DNA from: Pomphorhynchus laevis
Lineage: Eukaryota > Acanthocephala > Palaeacanthocephala > Echinorhynchida > Pomphorhynchidae
DNA: 64,000 nt
Assembly (NCBI GenBank): GCA_012934845.2
Contig: WNNJ02002338.1
Span: 62,001-126,000 of the forward strand
Direction: 5' to 3'
Below are positions 23,471 through 35,038 of the stretch, one piece after another. The position numbers and the translations under genes were made by a program. Numbering within the stretch: position 1 is the stretch's first letter; each line of letters starts with the position of its first letter. Below the pieces are notes generated by a model. That model did no database searches, was not told the origin of the DNA, and was given only the letters and a program-made list of their open reading frames with translations.

Positions 23471-26400
23471 CTAACGAGTCATTTTTAGCAAGTTACATCC
23501 AAACTATCAGTTAACAATATAAGGCATATTATAATTTAAATTTATACGATGGGAGTTATATATAAAAGAACAAATGGATATACAGTCTTATTGAAATAAA
23601 GGATCATAACAATTAATCTATTTCGTTTTGACAGTTATTTTAATAACTATCGAGACGTAAGTCATTATATAATCTTATTATTTTAATAAGATTTTTATCG
23701 AGACATAAGTTTGAAATAATTAATAGTTACTAAATTTATTTATTAAGTAAGCAATGATTTATTCAATAACAATGATAGTTATTTTGTAAATTAAATAATT
23801 TAAAGGATAACTGATAATTGTTTTCACTGAAATAAAAAACCACTGATAACCCATTTCACTCAAATTTTAATTAAATGCCAGTAATAATTAAAGGGATATA
23901 ATAGTTTAATTCTTAGATAATATGGATAGATGTTCGGAAAATAATTATAAATGGCTAGTAAATTGCTAAAAAATTATACTATCATCATAAAACGATCTTC
24001 AGTATATAGCAGCAGATGTAATCGGAGTAAATATGCGGTTGAAGTGTTCTATGCGTGCATCAAACTAATAGTTTACCATTTCTATTTGTATTTTCACCGA
24101 CGACAACTATGCACATAGATGATGTTGCCTTGGCAAATAGAAGGAACGAAATTGCTGCTACTAATTCTGCAAGTGCTGATTTTTATACTGCAGGGAGATA
24201 ATGTGGCATATTTTGAAAACAAATAATGCTATCTTCGGAAAACCTAAAGTTTCAATATGTTGCTTTCGTATTATACAAACAAAAACGTTTCCAATGCATG
24301 AAAAGGTCACCTTATCTAGCAGTGTATTACGATTGGCTATATATGAATGAACACTGAGTGTGCACAGTTTAAAATGAATTTTTAAAAGCATGTAGTTAAT
24401 GACAATAGACATCTTACAGTGAACAATTTGAAAATATATGGCTATTTATATTATTTTTAATTTAAGGGAACGGACAAATTAGTTCCAAGAATTATTAGAT
24501 GGCTTTTGGAATAAAACTAATTATTCTTTATAAACGATTAATTAGTTTATTAAAACTAATTAATCAGTTTTATCAATCATTTATTAATAAAATTAATAAA
24601 TGATTTTTGGAATAAATCTAGTAATTTCTGAAATAAAACTAATTTATTCGTTCCTCTAAATTTATATTACTTTGGAATGTAATATTCGCGAATTTATAAA
24701 TTAAGCATAACAGATTAATAATGACACAGCTCATAATTAAGCAAAGAAAAACAAATCTTAAATAATTATCCTTAACAATTTACATTAACGGCATAAATAT
24801 ATATTATATGATTTTCTTTTGATTTGACCGGGATTTCGATATAAATTTGACCAAAATATCTGTAAAACTCTGTCTCTCTATTTCACCACTTACTAAAGAC
24901 GTTCTGCTTTTGCTGCTTCATTTATTCTGGCATTTTTTCTAAATAACAATAAAAATGTTATCATTGCGTGTGTGCTGATCCAGACATCACGAAGACAAAG
25001 GTAAAGATAACAAACACAAAGCTAGATTTTATGACAATTACCCTTCATATCTTTCTTATTGAAAATGTGTGCCATTACCCACAAGAAATCAATATATTAT
25101 CAGGATTTCTGCTGTTGTTGATATTTCATCTTAAGCTTATCTGCCATAGATGGATAAAAAGTGTGGTGACAGTGTTTCACAAAATGGGTTATAGGGAGGA
25201 GGAAATATGAAATACAAATAAAATTTAAGTTTAGGGAGCTTTTAAAAACATCATACGTAACTGTTAAAGCAACGACAATACACGACAGTGACACTAATGC
25301 GTATCTCGAGCTCTAAGATTAGGGTCAAGACTTTGCGATAAAATACAAAATAAAATATAAAGATTTATTATTTTTAATTTTAAAAGGAATCAACATCCGC
25401 ATTCATCATACTAAAATTGTTCAGGGCAATTAAGCATCAAGAGGAATAATAAAATAAGAGTAAAAGCACATAAAAGAACTATTGCAATAGTCGAAAATTG
25501 TGAACAATAATTTCTTATTTTATTATCCCTCTCGATGTTTAAACGCCCTGAACAATTTAAGAGCACATAGAAAGTATCATTAGGCAATACTAAAAATTGT
25601 TTTAAAACCAAAAATTGTATTTAATCTGATTATGCTTAAATTTATATTATAATTGAATGCATATGCATTTAAAAATTAAAAAATAAATCTAAATTAATTT
25701 CTTAAATTGTTGTGATGTTCCAATATAGATTTAAAACAAATATTAATATATTATTGATAAGCTAGTATGTTGGCATAATAGTAGCTCAATAAATTGACTA
25801 AACTACTTTTAAAATGATACCCTAGAAACAATGTTAGCCTTTATAGAATTATATTTCTATCTTATTAAGAACTTTTTTTTACCTGGGACGCTTTCGTACA
25901 GTTATTCAAAATTTAAAAGTTGACAATTCGAATTTAGAAGCTAGATAATACAGTATTTTCTAGTATTGTAGCATAATGTGTAAAAGTGCAACCACATCCA
26001 TTACATATTATCATTACTTGCATCTGTCGCAAAAGAAATAATTTCAATTTTTTTACTAAAAATTACCAATTTCTCTTAAAATTTAAACATTAAATTTAAA
26101 AATTTCGATGTTTTTATCAAGACGTTTGATAATAGCATTTTAAAGTCAAATAATGGCAAATACTAAAATATTAACGCTCATTTTTTTAATTAGAAATTAG
26201 CGGCTAGAGCATAGAGACTGCTAATTCAAGTATTGTAACATAATTTGTGTAAGTGCCACCATATGCATTTTATATATTCACGGCTGGTATTTGTCAATAA
26301 AATATTTTTTTTTACTTTTTAATTAAAATATTTTGTTCTCGATAGTTTGAAATTGTGGCATATCAATGTTTTTATCTAAACATTCAGTAATAGAGTGGCC

Positions 26401-27054
26401 AATTAAATATAAAAATAAAAAGTTTATACTTCCTTGAAAAATATGCTTAATTTATTTATAGTTTAGAATTAATTTAAGAAATATAATTTAAAAGTATAAA
26501 TTAGAAAAATGACTTGTGCATAATTTTAAACATTATAAAAACAATTGAATATGTAAGCAATAAGCAATGAGCTAGGGAAAGGAGGTAAATGGCATAAGGT
26601 AAAATAGTGTCCGAATGTTAACACTTTATTTTACTACTAATAAATATGATATGATTGTTAATATATAACATTCAGATAATTGGGCTGATTTGATAAATAT
26701 AACAACAGATGTTGTTCGTAGTAGCTCTCAGTACTTAACTACATTTTCAAGAATGGCCTTTCAAATTTTGTTTTAATCTCGGATTCGCATTTTGCGACTA
26801 TTTGTAAATTTTCATCAATACTGGATTGAAAATGTAGCGAAGTTACAATCAATAAAAAGTTTGATTTTAATGAATTTTGAAAAGATAAACCATAATATTT
26901 TTAGCGTGTGAATTTGACAAATCTCTAAGATTTCATTTCATAAGATAAATTTTATCATAAAAAAATTTACCGAAAACATTAAAAAAAATTTGGTTTCTTA
27001 AAAACATACAATATTAAAAGATATAAAAGATACAATCATTAGCAGACCACAATT

Positions 27055-27258
27055 ATGGGCAGACGTAAGGGAAACGATATTCCTGAATTCATATCAAGAC
27101 AAGTAGGATGTGATGGTGATGGCTGCAATGTCTGGACTACAGTAACTGTACCACATAAAGATGCTGATACATTGAGTAGAAGAAAATTCATATGTGGTTT
27201 TTGTACTGCGTCAATCGTATTTTGTAGTTCACCAAGCAAAGGACAATGCTCATTTTAA
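27055..27258 (+). CDS. CR1-like ORF1, zinc-finger part
   Basis: 67 codons beginning MGRRKGND. VGCDGDGCNVW and FICGFC give a C-x4-C-x-W ... C-x2-C arrangement like half of a PHD finger, as found at the start of ORF1 in many CR1/L2-group LINEs. The frame ends in a stop after GQCSF; the ORF1 remainder follows in another frame from 27336. Confidence 0.75.
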   Translation: MGRRKGNDIPEFISRQVGCDGDGCNVWTTVTVPHKDADTLSRRKFICGFCTASIVFCSSPSKGQCSF

Positions 27259-27335
27259 CTTAAAGACACCCAAGATTCGAAGAACAAATAATTGACAAAG
27301 AATCTAGCATATGCCAGAGCAAAATCACTACGCCG

Positions 27336-28178
27336 ATGTCGTTACACGTCAATTCAAATAAGGAACCAGACGTAATAGATGCTTCAAGTTCGACTCGCAT
27401 TTGGACACGAGGACATAAACATTCACGGACGGTATATAAACAAAGAAGAAATATCAATGACAGCACTGTGATGGCAAACGACAAGGATAAAGTTACACCT
27501 GAGAGTATTACTAAATGGCCTTCACCTTTATCTGACATATTCGCGGAACACAGTCCTAAGAACCACAATATATTGATTTCTACTCCTGTTCGACCAAAGA
27601 ATGTATTGAAGCAGCCTTTAAGTAGAACGCAGACAAGAGACGATGATAGAGTGTGCAATGATGTGGCAGTCGGAAATGAAAATGAACTGAAATCCAATGA
27701 TTTGACAGATAAGACATTTGTTGAAATTATCAATATTAGGAATCGTGCTAGAAACAGAAATAATTGCGTAATTTTTGCTAACATCACTGAATCTTCCGCA
27801 GACAACGTTCAGACCCGTGTGGATGATGACGTAGTTTCTATTCGTAAGGTCTTTTCGGATATATTCGTTCAGGGTGAAGAGAATATTGCGCGTAGTCTCA
27901 ATGTCAAAAGCTTATTTCGTCTTGATAAAAAAGCACAACATAAACCACGATTACTTAAAGTAGTATTTGATTCTGCAGATAATACAAGAGCAGTTTTAGC
28001 TAGAGGTTATCGCTTGAAAGGTAAGACGACAAAAATTTTTAAAGATCTCTCGGTCGAGGAAAGATTGTTGCTTAATAATGCTCGTGCTAATCTAGCATTT
28101 AGAAGATCGAATGGAGAGACTGATCTAATGATAAGAAATTTTCGAGTAGTTCGTCGGCGACCATTCGTGCGTTGGTGA
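27336..28178 (+). CDS. CR1-like ORF1, RRM-like and C-terminal part
   Basis: 280 codons. The last 150 residues carry an RRM-like nucleic-acid-binding fold (NNCVIFANI, RTRVDDDV-type linker, LLKVVFDSADNTRAV) and a C-terminal LSVEERLLLNNARANLAFR ... IRNFRVVRRRPFVRW block. The block recurs at 35755 and in L2-like copies (KINGNFHVLRTRPKIRW). ORF1 proteins package the element RNA. Confidence 0.8.
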   Translation: MSLHVNSNKEPDVIDASSSTRIWTRGHKHSRTVYKQRRNINDSTVMANDKDKVTPESITKWPSPLSDIFAEHSPKNHNILISTPVRPKNVLKQPLSRTQTRDDDRVCNDVAVGNENELKSNDLTDKTFVEIINIRNRARNRNNCVIFANITESSADNVQTRVDDDVVSIRKVFSDIFVQGEENIARSLNVKSLFRLDKKAQHKPRLLKVVFDSADNTRAVLARGYRLKGKTTKIFKDLSVEERLLLNNARANLAFRRSNGETDLMIRNFRVVRRRPFVRW

Positions 28179-28232
28179 GTTTGGAGAGTTCTTCGAGGGA
28201 TTACATTTTACAATTAGGAAATCTAGCGCGCA

Positions 28233-28637
28233 TTGATATCACATCCAACATTACTACTCAATTACCCTCTGCTTCTGGTATTAGTCGCCTATACTAATTT
28301 AAGGAGTATTTTACCAAAATTTGATGAACATAAGGCATGGGTCATCTTAAATAAACCAGCGATCCTGGCTCTCACTGAAACATGGCTGCATCGTGATATC
28401 CCCGATGGTTTAATTGCTATTATGGGATATAATTTGGTGAGAGCTGATAGAGAGTCTCGGAAGGGTGGAGGTGTTGCGCTATATATATCGACACCCTTAA
28501 ACATTACTTCCACTCGTAATTTTAAAAATGAACTGGGCACGTGTGAGTTTCTCTCAGTCATTGTTTCACACTTCGGAGGTCCCTTAGGTATTGCCGTGTG
28601 CTACAGGTCGCCGCAATCATCCGTATTAAGTCATTAA
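28233..28637 (+). CDS. CR1-like ORF2, APE endonuclease first part
   Basis: Contains YTNLRSILPKFDE, LALTETWLH (catalytic Glu), RKGGGVALYI and GIAVCYRSPQS, the opening half of a CR1-type APE nuclease. A stop after VLSH splits it from the rest at 28640. Confidence 0.8.
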   Translation: MISHPTLLLNYPLLLVLVAYTNLRSILPKFDEHKAWVILNKPAILALTETWLHRDIPDGLIAIMGYNLVRADRESRKGGGVALYISTPLNITSTRNFKNELGTCEFLSVIVSHFGGPLGIAVCYRSPQSSVLSH

Positions 28638-28639
28638 TT

Positions 28640-29111
28640 CTCTACACTAATTCGTCACTGTTCTGAGCTTGAAGAATATCTACTAGTTGGCGATTTAAAT
28701 ATACCCTCAGCTGGTCACATCGGGAATTATGTTTTGGATAGTAGTTCTTCCAAGTCAGATGCGGATTTGTGGAATTTTCTTACAAATGATCTCATGTTAG
28801 AGCAACATGTGCAGTCGCCCACCAGATTCGCGCAAAACCAGGAATCTTGTCTAGATTTGGTATTTTCCAAATTAATTACAAGTGTGGGTAATATGAGCTA
28901 TCAGAGTCCTATTGGATTGAGCGATCATTGCATGATCTTATTCAATTATTTTTCTAGGTGTATGATCCCAAAACTGGAAAATTTGATAGTGTCGAAAAGA
29001 TCTTGGCAACAAATTGATGAAGACTCATTACGAGAAGCGGCACTAAGAACATCATTCAACTGTGCTAGTGAAGACATTGAGGTAAGGTGGCAATTATTTA
29101 ATCAGGTTTAG
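28640..29111 (+). CDS. CR1-like ORF2, APE endonuclease second part
   Basis: Same frame after the stop: YLLVGDLNIPS (Asp/Asn), SCLDLVFS and IGLSDHCMILF (Asp-His at the active site). It ends in a stop at about 29109 after LFNQV. Confidence 0.75.
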
Positions 29112-29191
29112 TAGATCTTGCAGATAAGTTTGCGCCACTCCGTAGAGTACCAAAAAGTAAAGCTAAATACCCTCCTTGATTTGACACTGAA

Positions 29192-31090
29192 TTGCGATAT
29201 GCTCTCAAACATAGGAATCGTCTGTTTGAACTAAGCCGACATCAGAATAATTTTAAAAAGCGGTATACAATGTTCCGTAATTTCGTCAATCGCCTTAAGA
29301 TTACAAAAAGGCAAAGTTTTGAAGATCAATTAGCTTTACAAATTGATACAGAACCAAAAAAATTTTGGGCTTATGTGAAAGGATCCAGAGCTCTGCTACC
29401 AGCAATTTCATCTTTAAGAGACGGTAACACTCGAGTGACATCGCCAGACAGCATGGCAGAATTGTTTGCATCCGCTTTTGAGCTGACACCAGATGCTTTC
29501 TCTAGCATATGTGGAGATGCAGCATCACAACAGGTAGAAATTGGTTCTCCAGTTTTAACGATAACAGCACATGAGGTTTTTGTTGAATTGGCTAGGTTAT
29601 CTAGATCATCAGCGGCAGGCCCCGATGATATTCACCCCCAACTTAAGTTACTTGCTCCTGTTCTGGCTGAGCCAGTAGCCTTCATATTTGAGCTGAGCTT
29701 GCGCATTTCGAAGTTACCTGCTGCCTGGAAAAAAGCGATTGTAGTACCAATTTATAAAAATGGTGAAAAAGATGATCCGAATAACTATAGGGCAATAAGT
29801 CTAACTAGTGTTGTATGCAAAGTGATTGAGCGCATACTAAACAGACGCATATATGATCATTTGTGTTCGCTAAGAATTCTCAATAATGCACAGCATGGAT
29901 TTCGCCCTCAGCGTTCATGTCTTACAAACTTATTACATGCTCGTGAAGATTGGGTTGGACATGTTGCTAACGGGTACTGTATCGACGTAATATTTCTTGA
30001 CTTTAGTCGGGCTTTTGATAGGGTGCCCCACAAAATGCTAATTTCCACCCTTGAGTCTTATAAAGTCAATCGCTCCATTATAAGCTGGATTCAAGATTTT
30101 CTTAAAGATAGATCCTTTGCTGTTCGTGTAGGTCAATGCCTATCGTCTTATCGTCCTATCACCTCAGGAGTACCACAGGGATCAGTCTTAGGACCCTTGT
30201 TGTTTAACATATTTATAAATCAGCTACTAGATTTAATTGAGGATTGTAGTGTTTTAGCTTTTGCCGACGATGTAAAGGTATGGAAATTGATTAAAACCAA
30301 CAAGGATCGAAATGACTTTCAAAATATCCTAAACATTGTTTATCGATGGTCTTTAAACACCGGAATTACATTGAATATTAAAAAGTGTGCACATATGAGA
30401 TTAGGTCATAGCAATGTGAGTCAAGAATATTTTATTGGCGATGAGTTTGTTGTTTCCACGCAGTCCATTCTGGATCTTGGTATAATTGTTCAAAACAATC
30501 TGAAAACACGTACTAACACTGATAGGATTTGTAACGCAGCAAGAAGAATGACCTATATTGTCAAAAATTGCTTTAAAGATTTATCTCCCGTTTGTGTTGT
30601 GCGTTTATATAATGCTCTTATAAGACCGATATTAGAATATGTGTCGCCAGTAGTCTTTCCGTGTACGCGTACAGAACTTGATCAATTAGAGCGCATACTT
30701 CGACGGTTTACGAAATTATGTCCTCAGGTACGATATCTTCCCTATGAAGCACGAATAAAAAGTTTGAATATGCCGACAGTGCGTGAAAGGTTCCTTCTTT
30801 TCGACCTTCTAGCTATGTATCGACTAGTTAATAAAGATGAAAATTTTCCAGCAAATAGAGTTGAACTCAATGAACGGGATGGACGTAGAGGGCACTCGAA
30901 AGTACTAGTAGTACATGAGCACGGAAAATACCCTCGTCATTTCCGACTGTCTCATCGAGCGGTGAATATTTGGAATCGTCTTCCAGTTGATGTCGTTGCG
31001 GTGCATACAATCAATGAATTTAAATCCAATATAAAGAACTGGATTCGAAATGAGAACGAGTGGTGGTTGCTGCAGTACCCATGGTTCTGA
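29192..31090 (+). CDS. CR1-like reverse transcriptase
   Basis: 632 open codons. SAAGPDDIHPQ near 145, WKKAIVVPIYK near 185, NYRAISLTSVVCKVIERIL near 205, QHGFRPQRSC, FLDFSRAFDRVPH (motif A) near 275, SGVPQGSVLGPLLF (motif B) near 330, LAFADDVKVW (motif C) near 355, and a C-terminal domain ending FKSNIKNWIRNENEWWLL. Catalytic residues are present. It is the best-preserved LINE RT of the CR1/L2 group in the window. Confidence 0.9.
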   Translation: MRYALKHRNRLFELSRHQNNFKKRYTMFRNFVNRLKITKRQSFEDQLALQIDTEPKKFWAYVKGSRALLPAISSLRDGNTRVTSPDSMAELFASAFELTPDAFSSICGDAASQQVEIGSPVLTITAHEVFVELARLSRSSAAGPDDIHPQLKLLAPVLAEPVAFIFELSLRISKLPAAWKKAIVVPIYKNGEKDDPNNYRAISLTSVVCKVIERILNRRIYDHLCSLRILNNAQHGFRPQRSCLTNLLHAREDWVGHVANGYCIDVIFLDFSRAFDRVPHKMLISTLESYKVNRSIISWIQDFLKDRSFAVRVGQCLSSYRPITSGVPQGSVLGPLLFNIFINQLLDLIEDCSVLAFADDVKVWKLIKTNKDRNDFQNILNIVYRWSLNTGITLNIKKCAHMRLGHSNVSQEYFIGDEFVVSTQSILDLGIIVQNNLKTRTNTDRICNAARRMTYIVKNCFKDLSPVCVVRLYNALIRPILEYVSPVVFPCTRTELDQLERILRRFTKLCPQVRYLPYEARIKSLNMPTVRERFLLFDLLAMYRLVNKDENFPANRVELNERDGRRGHSKVLVVHEHGKYPRHFRLSHRAVNIWNRLPVDVVAVHTINEFKSNIKNWIRNENEWWLLQYPWF

Positions 31091-31534
31091 TATATATACT
31101 GAACGATTTTTTTGATTTTTTTTTGTATTTATTTGTTTTTTTTATGTGAGCTGTCAAAACAGCCTTATGGCTATGACCTGTATTTTTTTAAATACCAGTT
31201 TTTATTATAAAAATAAACAACAAATACACATAATATCCTTAAATTTGTTTGCTTTTTGATCAGTCATTGATGTAAATCTTAGACGCTTGCCCATCTTTTA
31301 CTATGTTTGATAATACTGTGCTTGTTCGTTTATTCTAAGCCTTGTAGCACGTATACAAACCGATGCACTAACTGCAATGGCGACACTGATTTTTGATTTC
31401 AGCCTAGAAATACATTCGCTGTATGCAAGCTTATTACGATCAGCAGATTTGGCTGCTATCCATTTTAGTATTTTATCTGTCTCAGGTCCAATACCACCTG
31501 ACGTAGAAAATAAAAGAGGAAAGAAAGTACCTCT

Positions 31535-33823
31535 TTATATATCTGCAATTCGTTCACCGTACTTTGCATATTTCCGCTGTTGATGGTATATATGGCATTC
31601 GAGAGGAGTTTTGCAAGAGTATGTAGGTGCCAAAGAGCTGTAAATACATATGTCCAAAAAGGATCGCACCATATTTCCTCCGAAAATTCCTCTACAAGCT
31701 ATATCAGACCGCGCTTGATCATCAGAGCAGGTTGTTGGCTTATTAAATACGTAGTTGTTTGGTATAGATCGTAAACATGGCTCAATTTGCACGTCACAGC
31801 ATACCCCTACAAGTTCCTTAGCTACAATGTCTCTCACTAAGTTATGTCTGATAATAGTCATGGCACCAGTATGACATGACAATGCATGAGAAGTTGTAAA
31901 GTAAGAACCACAAGCACATTTTAGTGATGTTTCGCTTGCTTTTAGATTGTATCTTGCGCATATTGCGTCTTGGAACTCTTGTGAATTTAGCCTCGTATGT
32001 CTCATTCGGGTTGGTTTGGTACATAGCCACGAAGATGCTCCCTTGTCCGAAGCAAACTTTATTGAATTCTGTAGATCTAATCTTAATTCCATGCGAATGG
32101 CTTCACTTTCTAATGATGCAATGACCATCTTTTCTTGTTTAATCAACTTTGCTGCTTGATTTTGAGAGGTTATAAGCTGATCTCCCACTTCTTCTAGTAA
32201 CAGTGGCATGCACATTTTTCGAGATCGAACATATTCTTGTTTGGCAACCTCCATCGGGTTTAAAATCCCCAAACCACCATATTTCGTCGGCATCATATAA
32301 ATCTGTTCCAGCTCATTGTTTTCATCGTTTTGACCTATAATCTTTGGAATCAATTTCTTTGTAATCAAGTCTTTCAACGGCTTAAACCAAATAGGTTTAG
32401 TTGGACATGTGCGCATAAGGTATGTCCACTTATGTTGCAGTGCACATCTTAAAACAAAGTATGCCACCTGGGCATCAATATCTGCAATTTCTGATAAATT
32501 TTCTACCATTTTAAGCCAGGTTGCAATCTTTGATTTTACAATATTTTCAATGAACTCGTCAGCCCCACAAGGCGATCCAAGTGCGACGATTCCTTGGAAG
32601 GTTATTTCTATTTTAGTGTTGTTAAACAAAATCTTCGTAGTTTCTCCGTCGTTGGGATGAACCAATAATTTGCATTTTGTTTCGTTTATATGAAAACCAT
32701 ATTTTTCTCCTATCTGATTAAGTCTTTGCCAAACTTTATGTAATTGATCAACTGGCCCTACACAGCATGCGTCGTCGGCATACCATCTATGTACGACATT
32801 ATTCGAACATTTTTGAAGTTCATTGATTAACGGAATTGAAGCCGCTGCAAATGCCGCCATTGCGAGCGGATCACCTTGTGTAAAACCTTCTCTCGAATTT
32901 ATTGCCTCGTCCTTAATACATAATATTGGGGAATTTTGATAGCAGTTCGTAAGTGCAGTATATAAAGACGGGCGTGTAAATTTAATGTTTTTCAACGCAA
33001 GCTGTCGGTTGACTAGATTAAAGGCATTCGTTGCGTCAATCTGAAGTATACCATAATCATCATTTTGTTCAAATAATTCCCTTATTGAGTGTACTGCAGC
33101 CTCAGCACCACAACGCTGACCAGCACATAATTGTACACTTCCAGCCACTTTCTGTAAATCAGTCGAAATTACGGTAAGGATAGTCTTTGAAATTATTCTA
33201 CGGCTAACTTCACCTATGCCAATTGGCCTAACTCCTGGATTTTTATCGAGCGGTATTAATCTACTCGCCATTAACGCTTCAGCATTCAGTGAACTGATCT
33301 TATTAGATGCTATTTTAATGGATAATTCTGCTAACGCATTAGAAAGTCTCATTGACTCATCCCCATAATTATGTAGAATATCGTACCAATCTTCAGCATC
33401 CAAACCTGAAGGTCCACAACTTCCATGAGTTTTCTTTGATGCTTGCCTAATGTGATTATAATCAATTTCAAGAAATACGCTACTATGATGGTCTTGGCAG
33501 CCTGGTAATCGATGTTTAAGTATAACTTCTGGATTTGCAGGTGCACCTTGAGGATGGAGAAGTAATAACTTATCTCTTACCTTTATATCTAGTACAAAAT
33601 CATCAATGTCGTGCACTCCAGACGTCACTCCATCCGCAGCAAGTAATCTCATCGCACTAGAAACCTTACCGCATAGTACTAATTTTATAAATTTTTTATA
33701 CCATATATTGTTTTCACTCTGTTCAACTGTTCGACCTTTCAATCTTCTGTTAGCCATACGATGTTGCATTACACGGCATTCGTGCACAAGGCTAGTGAGA
33801 TCATTATTCGCCCATAGGTTCAA
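31535..33823 (-). CDS. RLE-A reverse transcriptase and restriction-like endonuclease
   Basis: 762 codons. RPIGIGEVSRRIISKTIL near 205, QIDATNAFNLVNR (motif A) near 265, EGFTQGDPLAMAAFA (motif B) near 315, HRWYADDACCV (motif C) near 350. A thumb-like region follows, with GGLGILNP near 520. Then CACGSYFTTSHALSCHTG, a zinc-knuckle-like C..C..H..C, and RSDIACRGIFGGNMVRSFLD with KYAKYGERI, the D...D...K landmarks of the restriction-like nuclease. The C-terminus continues in another frame (31301-31534) with FFPLLFSTSGGIGPETDK. The architecture parallels R2/CRE-type LINEs. Confidence 0.9.
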   Translation of the reverse strand: MNLWANNDLTSLVHECRVMQHRMANRRLKGRTVEQSENNIWYKKFIKLVLCGKVSSAMRLLAADGVTSGVHDIDDFVLDIKVRDKLLLLHPQGAPANPEVILKHRLPGCQDHHSSVFLEIDYNHIRQASKKTHGSCGPSGLDAEDWYDILHNYGDESMRLSNALAELSIKIASNKISSLNAEALMASRLIPLDKNPGVRPIGIGEVSRRIISKTILTVISTDLQKVAGSVQLCAGQRCGAEAAVHSIRELFEQNDDYGILQIDATNAFNLVNRQLALKNIKFTRPSLYTALTNCYQNSPILCIKDEAINSREGFTQGDPLAMAAFAAASIPLINELQKCSNNVVHRWYADDACCVGPVDQLHKVWQRLNQIGEKYGFHINETKCKLLVHPNDGETTKILFNNTKIEITFQGIVALGSPCGADEFIENIVKSKIATWLKMVENLSEIADIDAQVAYFVLRCALQHKWTYLMRTCPTKPIWFKPLKDLITKKLIPKIIGQNDENNELEQIYMMPTKYGGLGILNPMEVAKQEYVRSRKMCMPLLLEEVGDQLITSQNQAAKLIKQEKMVIASLESEAIRMELRLDLQNSIKFASDKGASSWLCTKPTRMRHTRLNSQEFQDAICARYNLKASETSLKCACGSYFTTSHALSCHTGAMTIIRHNLVRDIVAKELVGVCCDVQIEPCLRSIPNNYVFNKPTTCSDDQARSDIACRGIFGGNMVRSFLDICIYSSLAPTYSCKTPLECHIYHQQRKYAKYGERIADI

Positions 33824-33852
33824 TCTGCGCTCGAGAGTTTTTCTTATAATAC

Positions 33853-34314
33853 TTATTTTTTGCTGTCTACTCTCTGTCTAAGTAATTGGCTAAATATTGT
33901 TGCAGTCATTAATGCACAATTTGAGTCATCACCCGAAGTTGCAGCATCAGCGTATAAATTCGCCATAATCGATACAAATTGCTTGCTAGCATTGCATCTT
34001 GGTAGATGAAATATATTCGGGACCCAGCTTATACATTCTTTAAATAATTTCATTATACTATCATTATCTTTAAAACTATCAGGTGTTGACGTGAAGGACT
34101 GATTGCATTTTGGTTCGACACATTCCAAGGAATCAACCAAATTCAAAGATGTTCTTTCGAATGGTTCAACATTACTTTTTTTGTTAGAACAATTATAAGC
34201 TGCACAGTTAAAACATGTACGTCCGGCTTTACGACACTTGCAATTTTTACATTTCGCCGCTTGCCCATTGCATGTACAACACTTTATTTCTTCCGAAGGT
34301 TTTCCACGTGGCAT
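33853..34314 (-). CDS. RLE-A Cys-rich N-terminal domain
   Basis: 153 codons, start MPRGKPSEE. Residues 11-43 hold CCTC, CKNCKC, CFNC and NCSN clusters, a probable zinc-binding module, followed by a linker with WVPNIFHLPRC. The frame ends at AAAAAATAA; the RT frame continues in the minus-one register immediately after the A run. The sister copy at 979 is colinear with no shift at this point, so I favour a lost or gained base over programmed frameshifting. Confidence 0.75.
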   Translation of the reverse strand: MPRGKPSEEIKCCTCNGQAAKCKNCKCRKAGRTCFNCAAYNCSNKKSNVEPFERTSLNLVDSLECVEPKCNQSFTSTPDSFKDNDSIMKLFKECISWVPNIFHLPRCNASKQFVSIMANLYADAATSGDDSNCALMTATIFSQLLRQRVDSKK

Positions 34315-34390
34315 TTTTCAATTGTGTATATTAATTGTATTTACTTTAGATTTCCTGTATTAATAATAATAGATGACCTGTATTAATATT

Positions 34391-34764
34391 TTTTTTTAAC
34401 GAAAAACGAATTTATTTGACAAAGACACTGCAAAATCGTAACAAAAGTAACAATGAAAAAAATTTATCTGAGACACCATGAGCTAGCCCGCACGAGAGCT
34501 ATTCCAATGAAACGTCTGAATAGGCTAATCACGTCACTGTAACGGCACTCTCTTCTGTATTAATAATAATAATTAGCCATATCTTAATACAAATGTTTCT
34601 CATGAGAAATCTAAAAGGTTTGAGCAAACAATAAAAAAAAATACTTTTTACTTAAATTCACCGATTTCCAAACAAAAAATTTTTTCTTCTAGATAGAAAC
34701 ATGACAAGTTAACAACTCCTAAATATTGGTATTTTTAAATCTGATATTGGTAAGCAGATATTGG
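34391..34764. other. AT-rich spacer, nothing recognised
   Basis: Includes possible RLE-A leader sequence at its left. No gene or element identified. Confidence 0.4.
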
Positions 34765-35038
34765 TATTTTATCTGATACAACGTCTGCTATTTATTAGTC
34801 AATTTATAAAAATGACTTATATTTTAAATTTCAATTTTTTATTTTAAATTGATAGAATTTATAACAAATCTTAAAACAATTATTTATTTTATAATAAATA
34901 AATTTTATACAAATTTATAAAATTTAAAATTATAAATTATAAATTTTATAATTTAATTATTAAATTTTGATTTGGCATTATTATGTTTTGTTTATTTTAT
35001 AATTATATTAATTACGTAGACTCAGTGAGCTGATTTGA
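34765..35038 (-). repeat. AT-rich interspersed repeat, copy 6
   Basis: Reads CTGATACAACGTCTGCTATT at its left end and ACGTAGACTCAGTGAGCTGA at its right end, i.e. the inverse of copies 2-5. It abuts the RLE fragment at 35035 without spacer. Confidence 0.7.

Larger units (their letters stand above)
23077..26980. other. Upstream flank of Cdc42, no other gene recognised
   Basis: About 3.9 kb of AT-rich DNA upstream of the Cdc42 start. It should contain its promoter and perhaps a non-coding first exon, but neither can be placed. Apart from two AT-rich repeat copies I see no element. Open frames at 24161-24412, 24968-25294 and 25411-25611 have no recognisable motif. Confidence 0.5.
26981..31200 (+). 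mobile_element. CR1-like LINE, near full length
   Basis: A 5' leader (with TTTGGTTTCT...AAACATACAA at 26989-27011), ORF1 with a PHD-like zinc finger and RRM-like half, then ORF2 with APE endonuclease and RT, and a 3' UTR to about 31200 containing small hairpins (GCTGT/ACAGC, AGCC/GGCT). ORF1 and ORF2 are each broken at a few points, but the RT frame of 632 codons is open. This copy supplies the reference architecture for the shorter related pieces at 35745-37500. Confidence 0.88.
31240..34390 (-). mobile_element. RLE-A LINE, almost complete
   Basis: On the minus strand: leader, Cys-rich N-terminus (34314-33853), RT plus zinc-finger and endonuclease (33823-31535), and endonuclease end in a third frame to 31301. 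It would be one protein of roughly 1,000 residues but for two frameshifts (near 33840 and 31535). The same family is represented by 1-1482 and by end fragments at 35035, 56334 and 61575. Its 3' end lies back-to-back with the CR1-like element. Confidence 0.88.

Noticed and set aside
25100-25294. Minus-strand frame with MADKLKMKYQQQQKS
   Set aside because: Short, no recognisable domain, no splice context that I can support as a gene start.
27260-27805. 181-codon minus-strand frame
   Set aside because: It is the antisense shadow of CR1-like ORF1, which has recognisable domains on the plus strand.
33840-33860. Programmed minus-one frameshift at the A run before the stop in RLE-A
   Set aside because: No canonical slippery heptamer, and the sister copy at 979 is colinear without a shift, so a simple indel is likelier.
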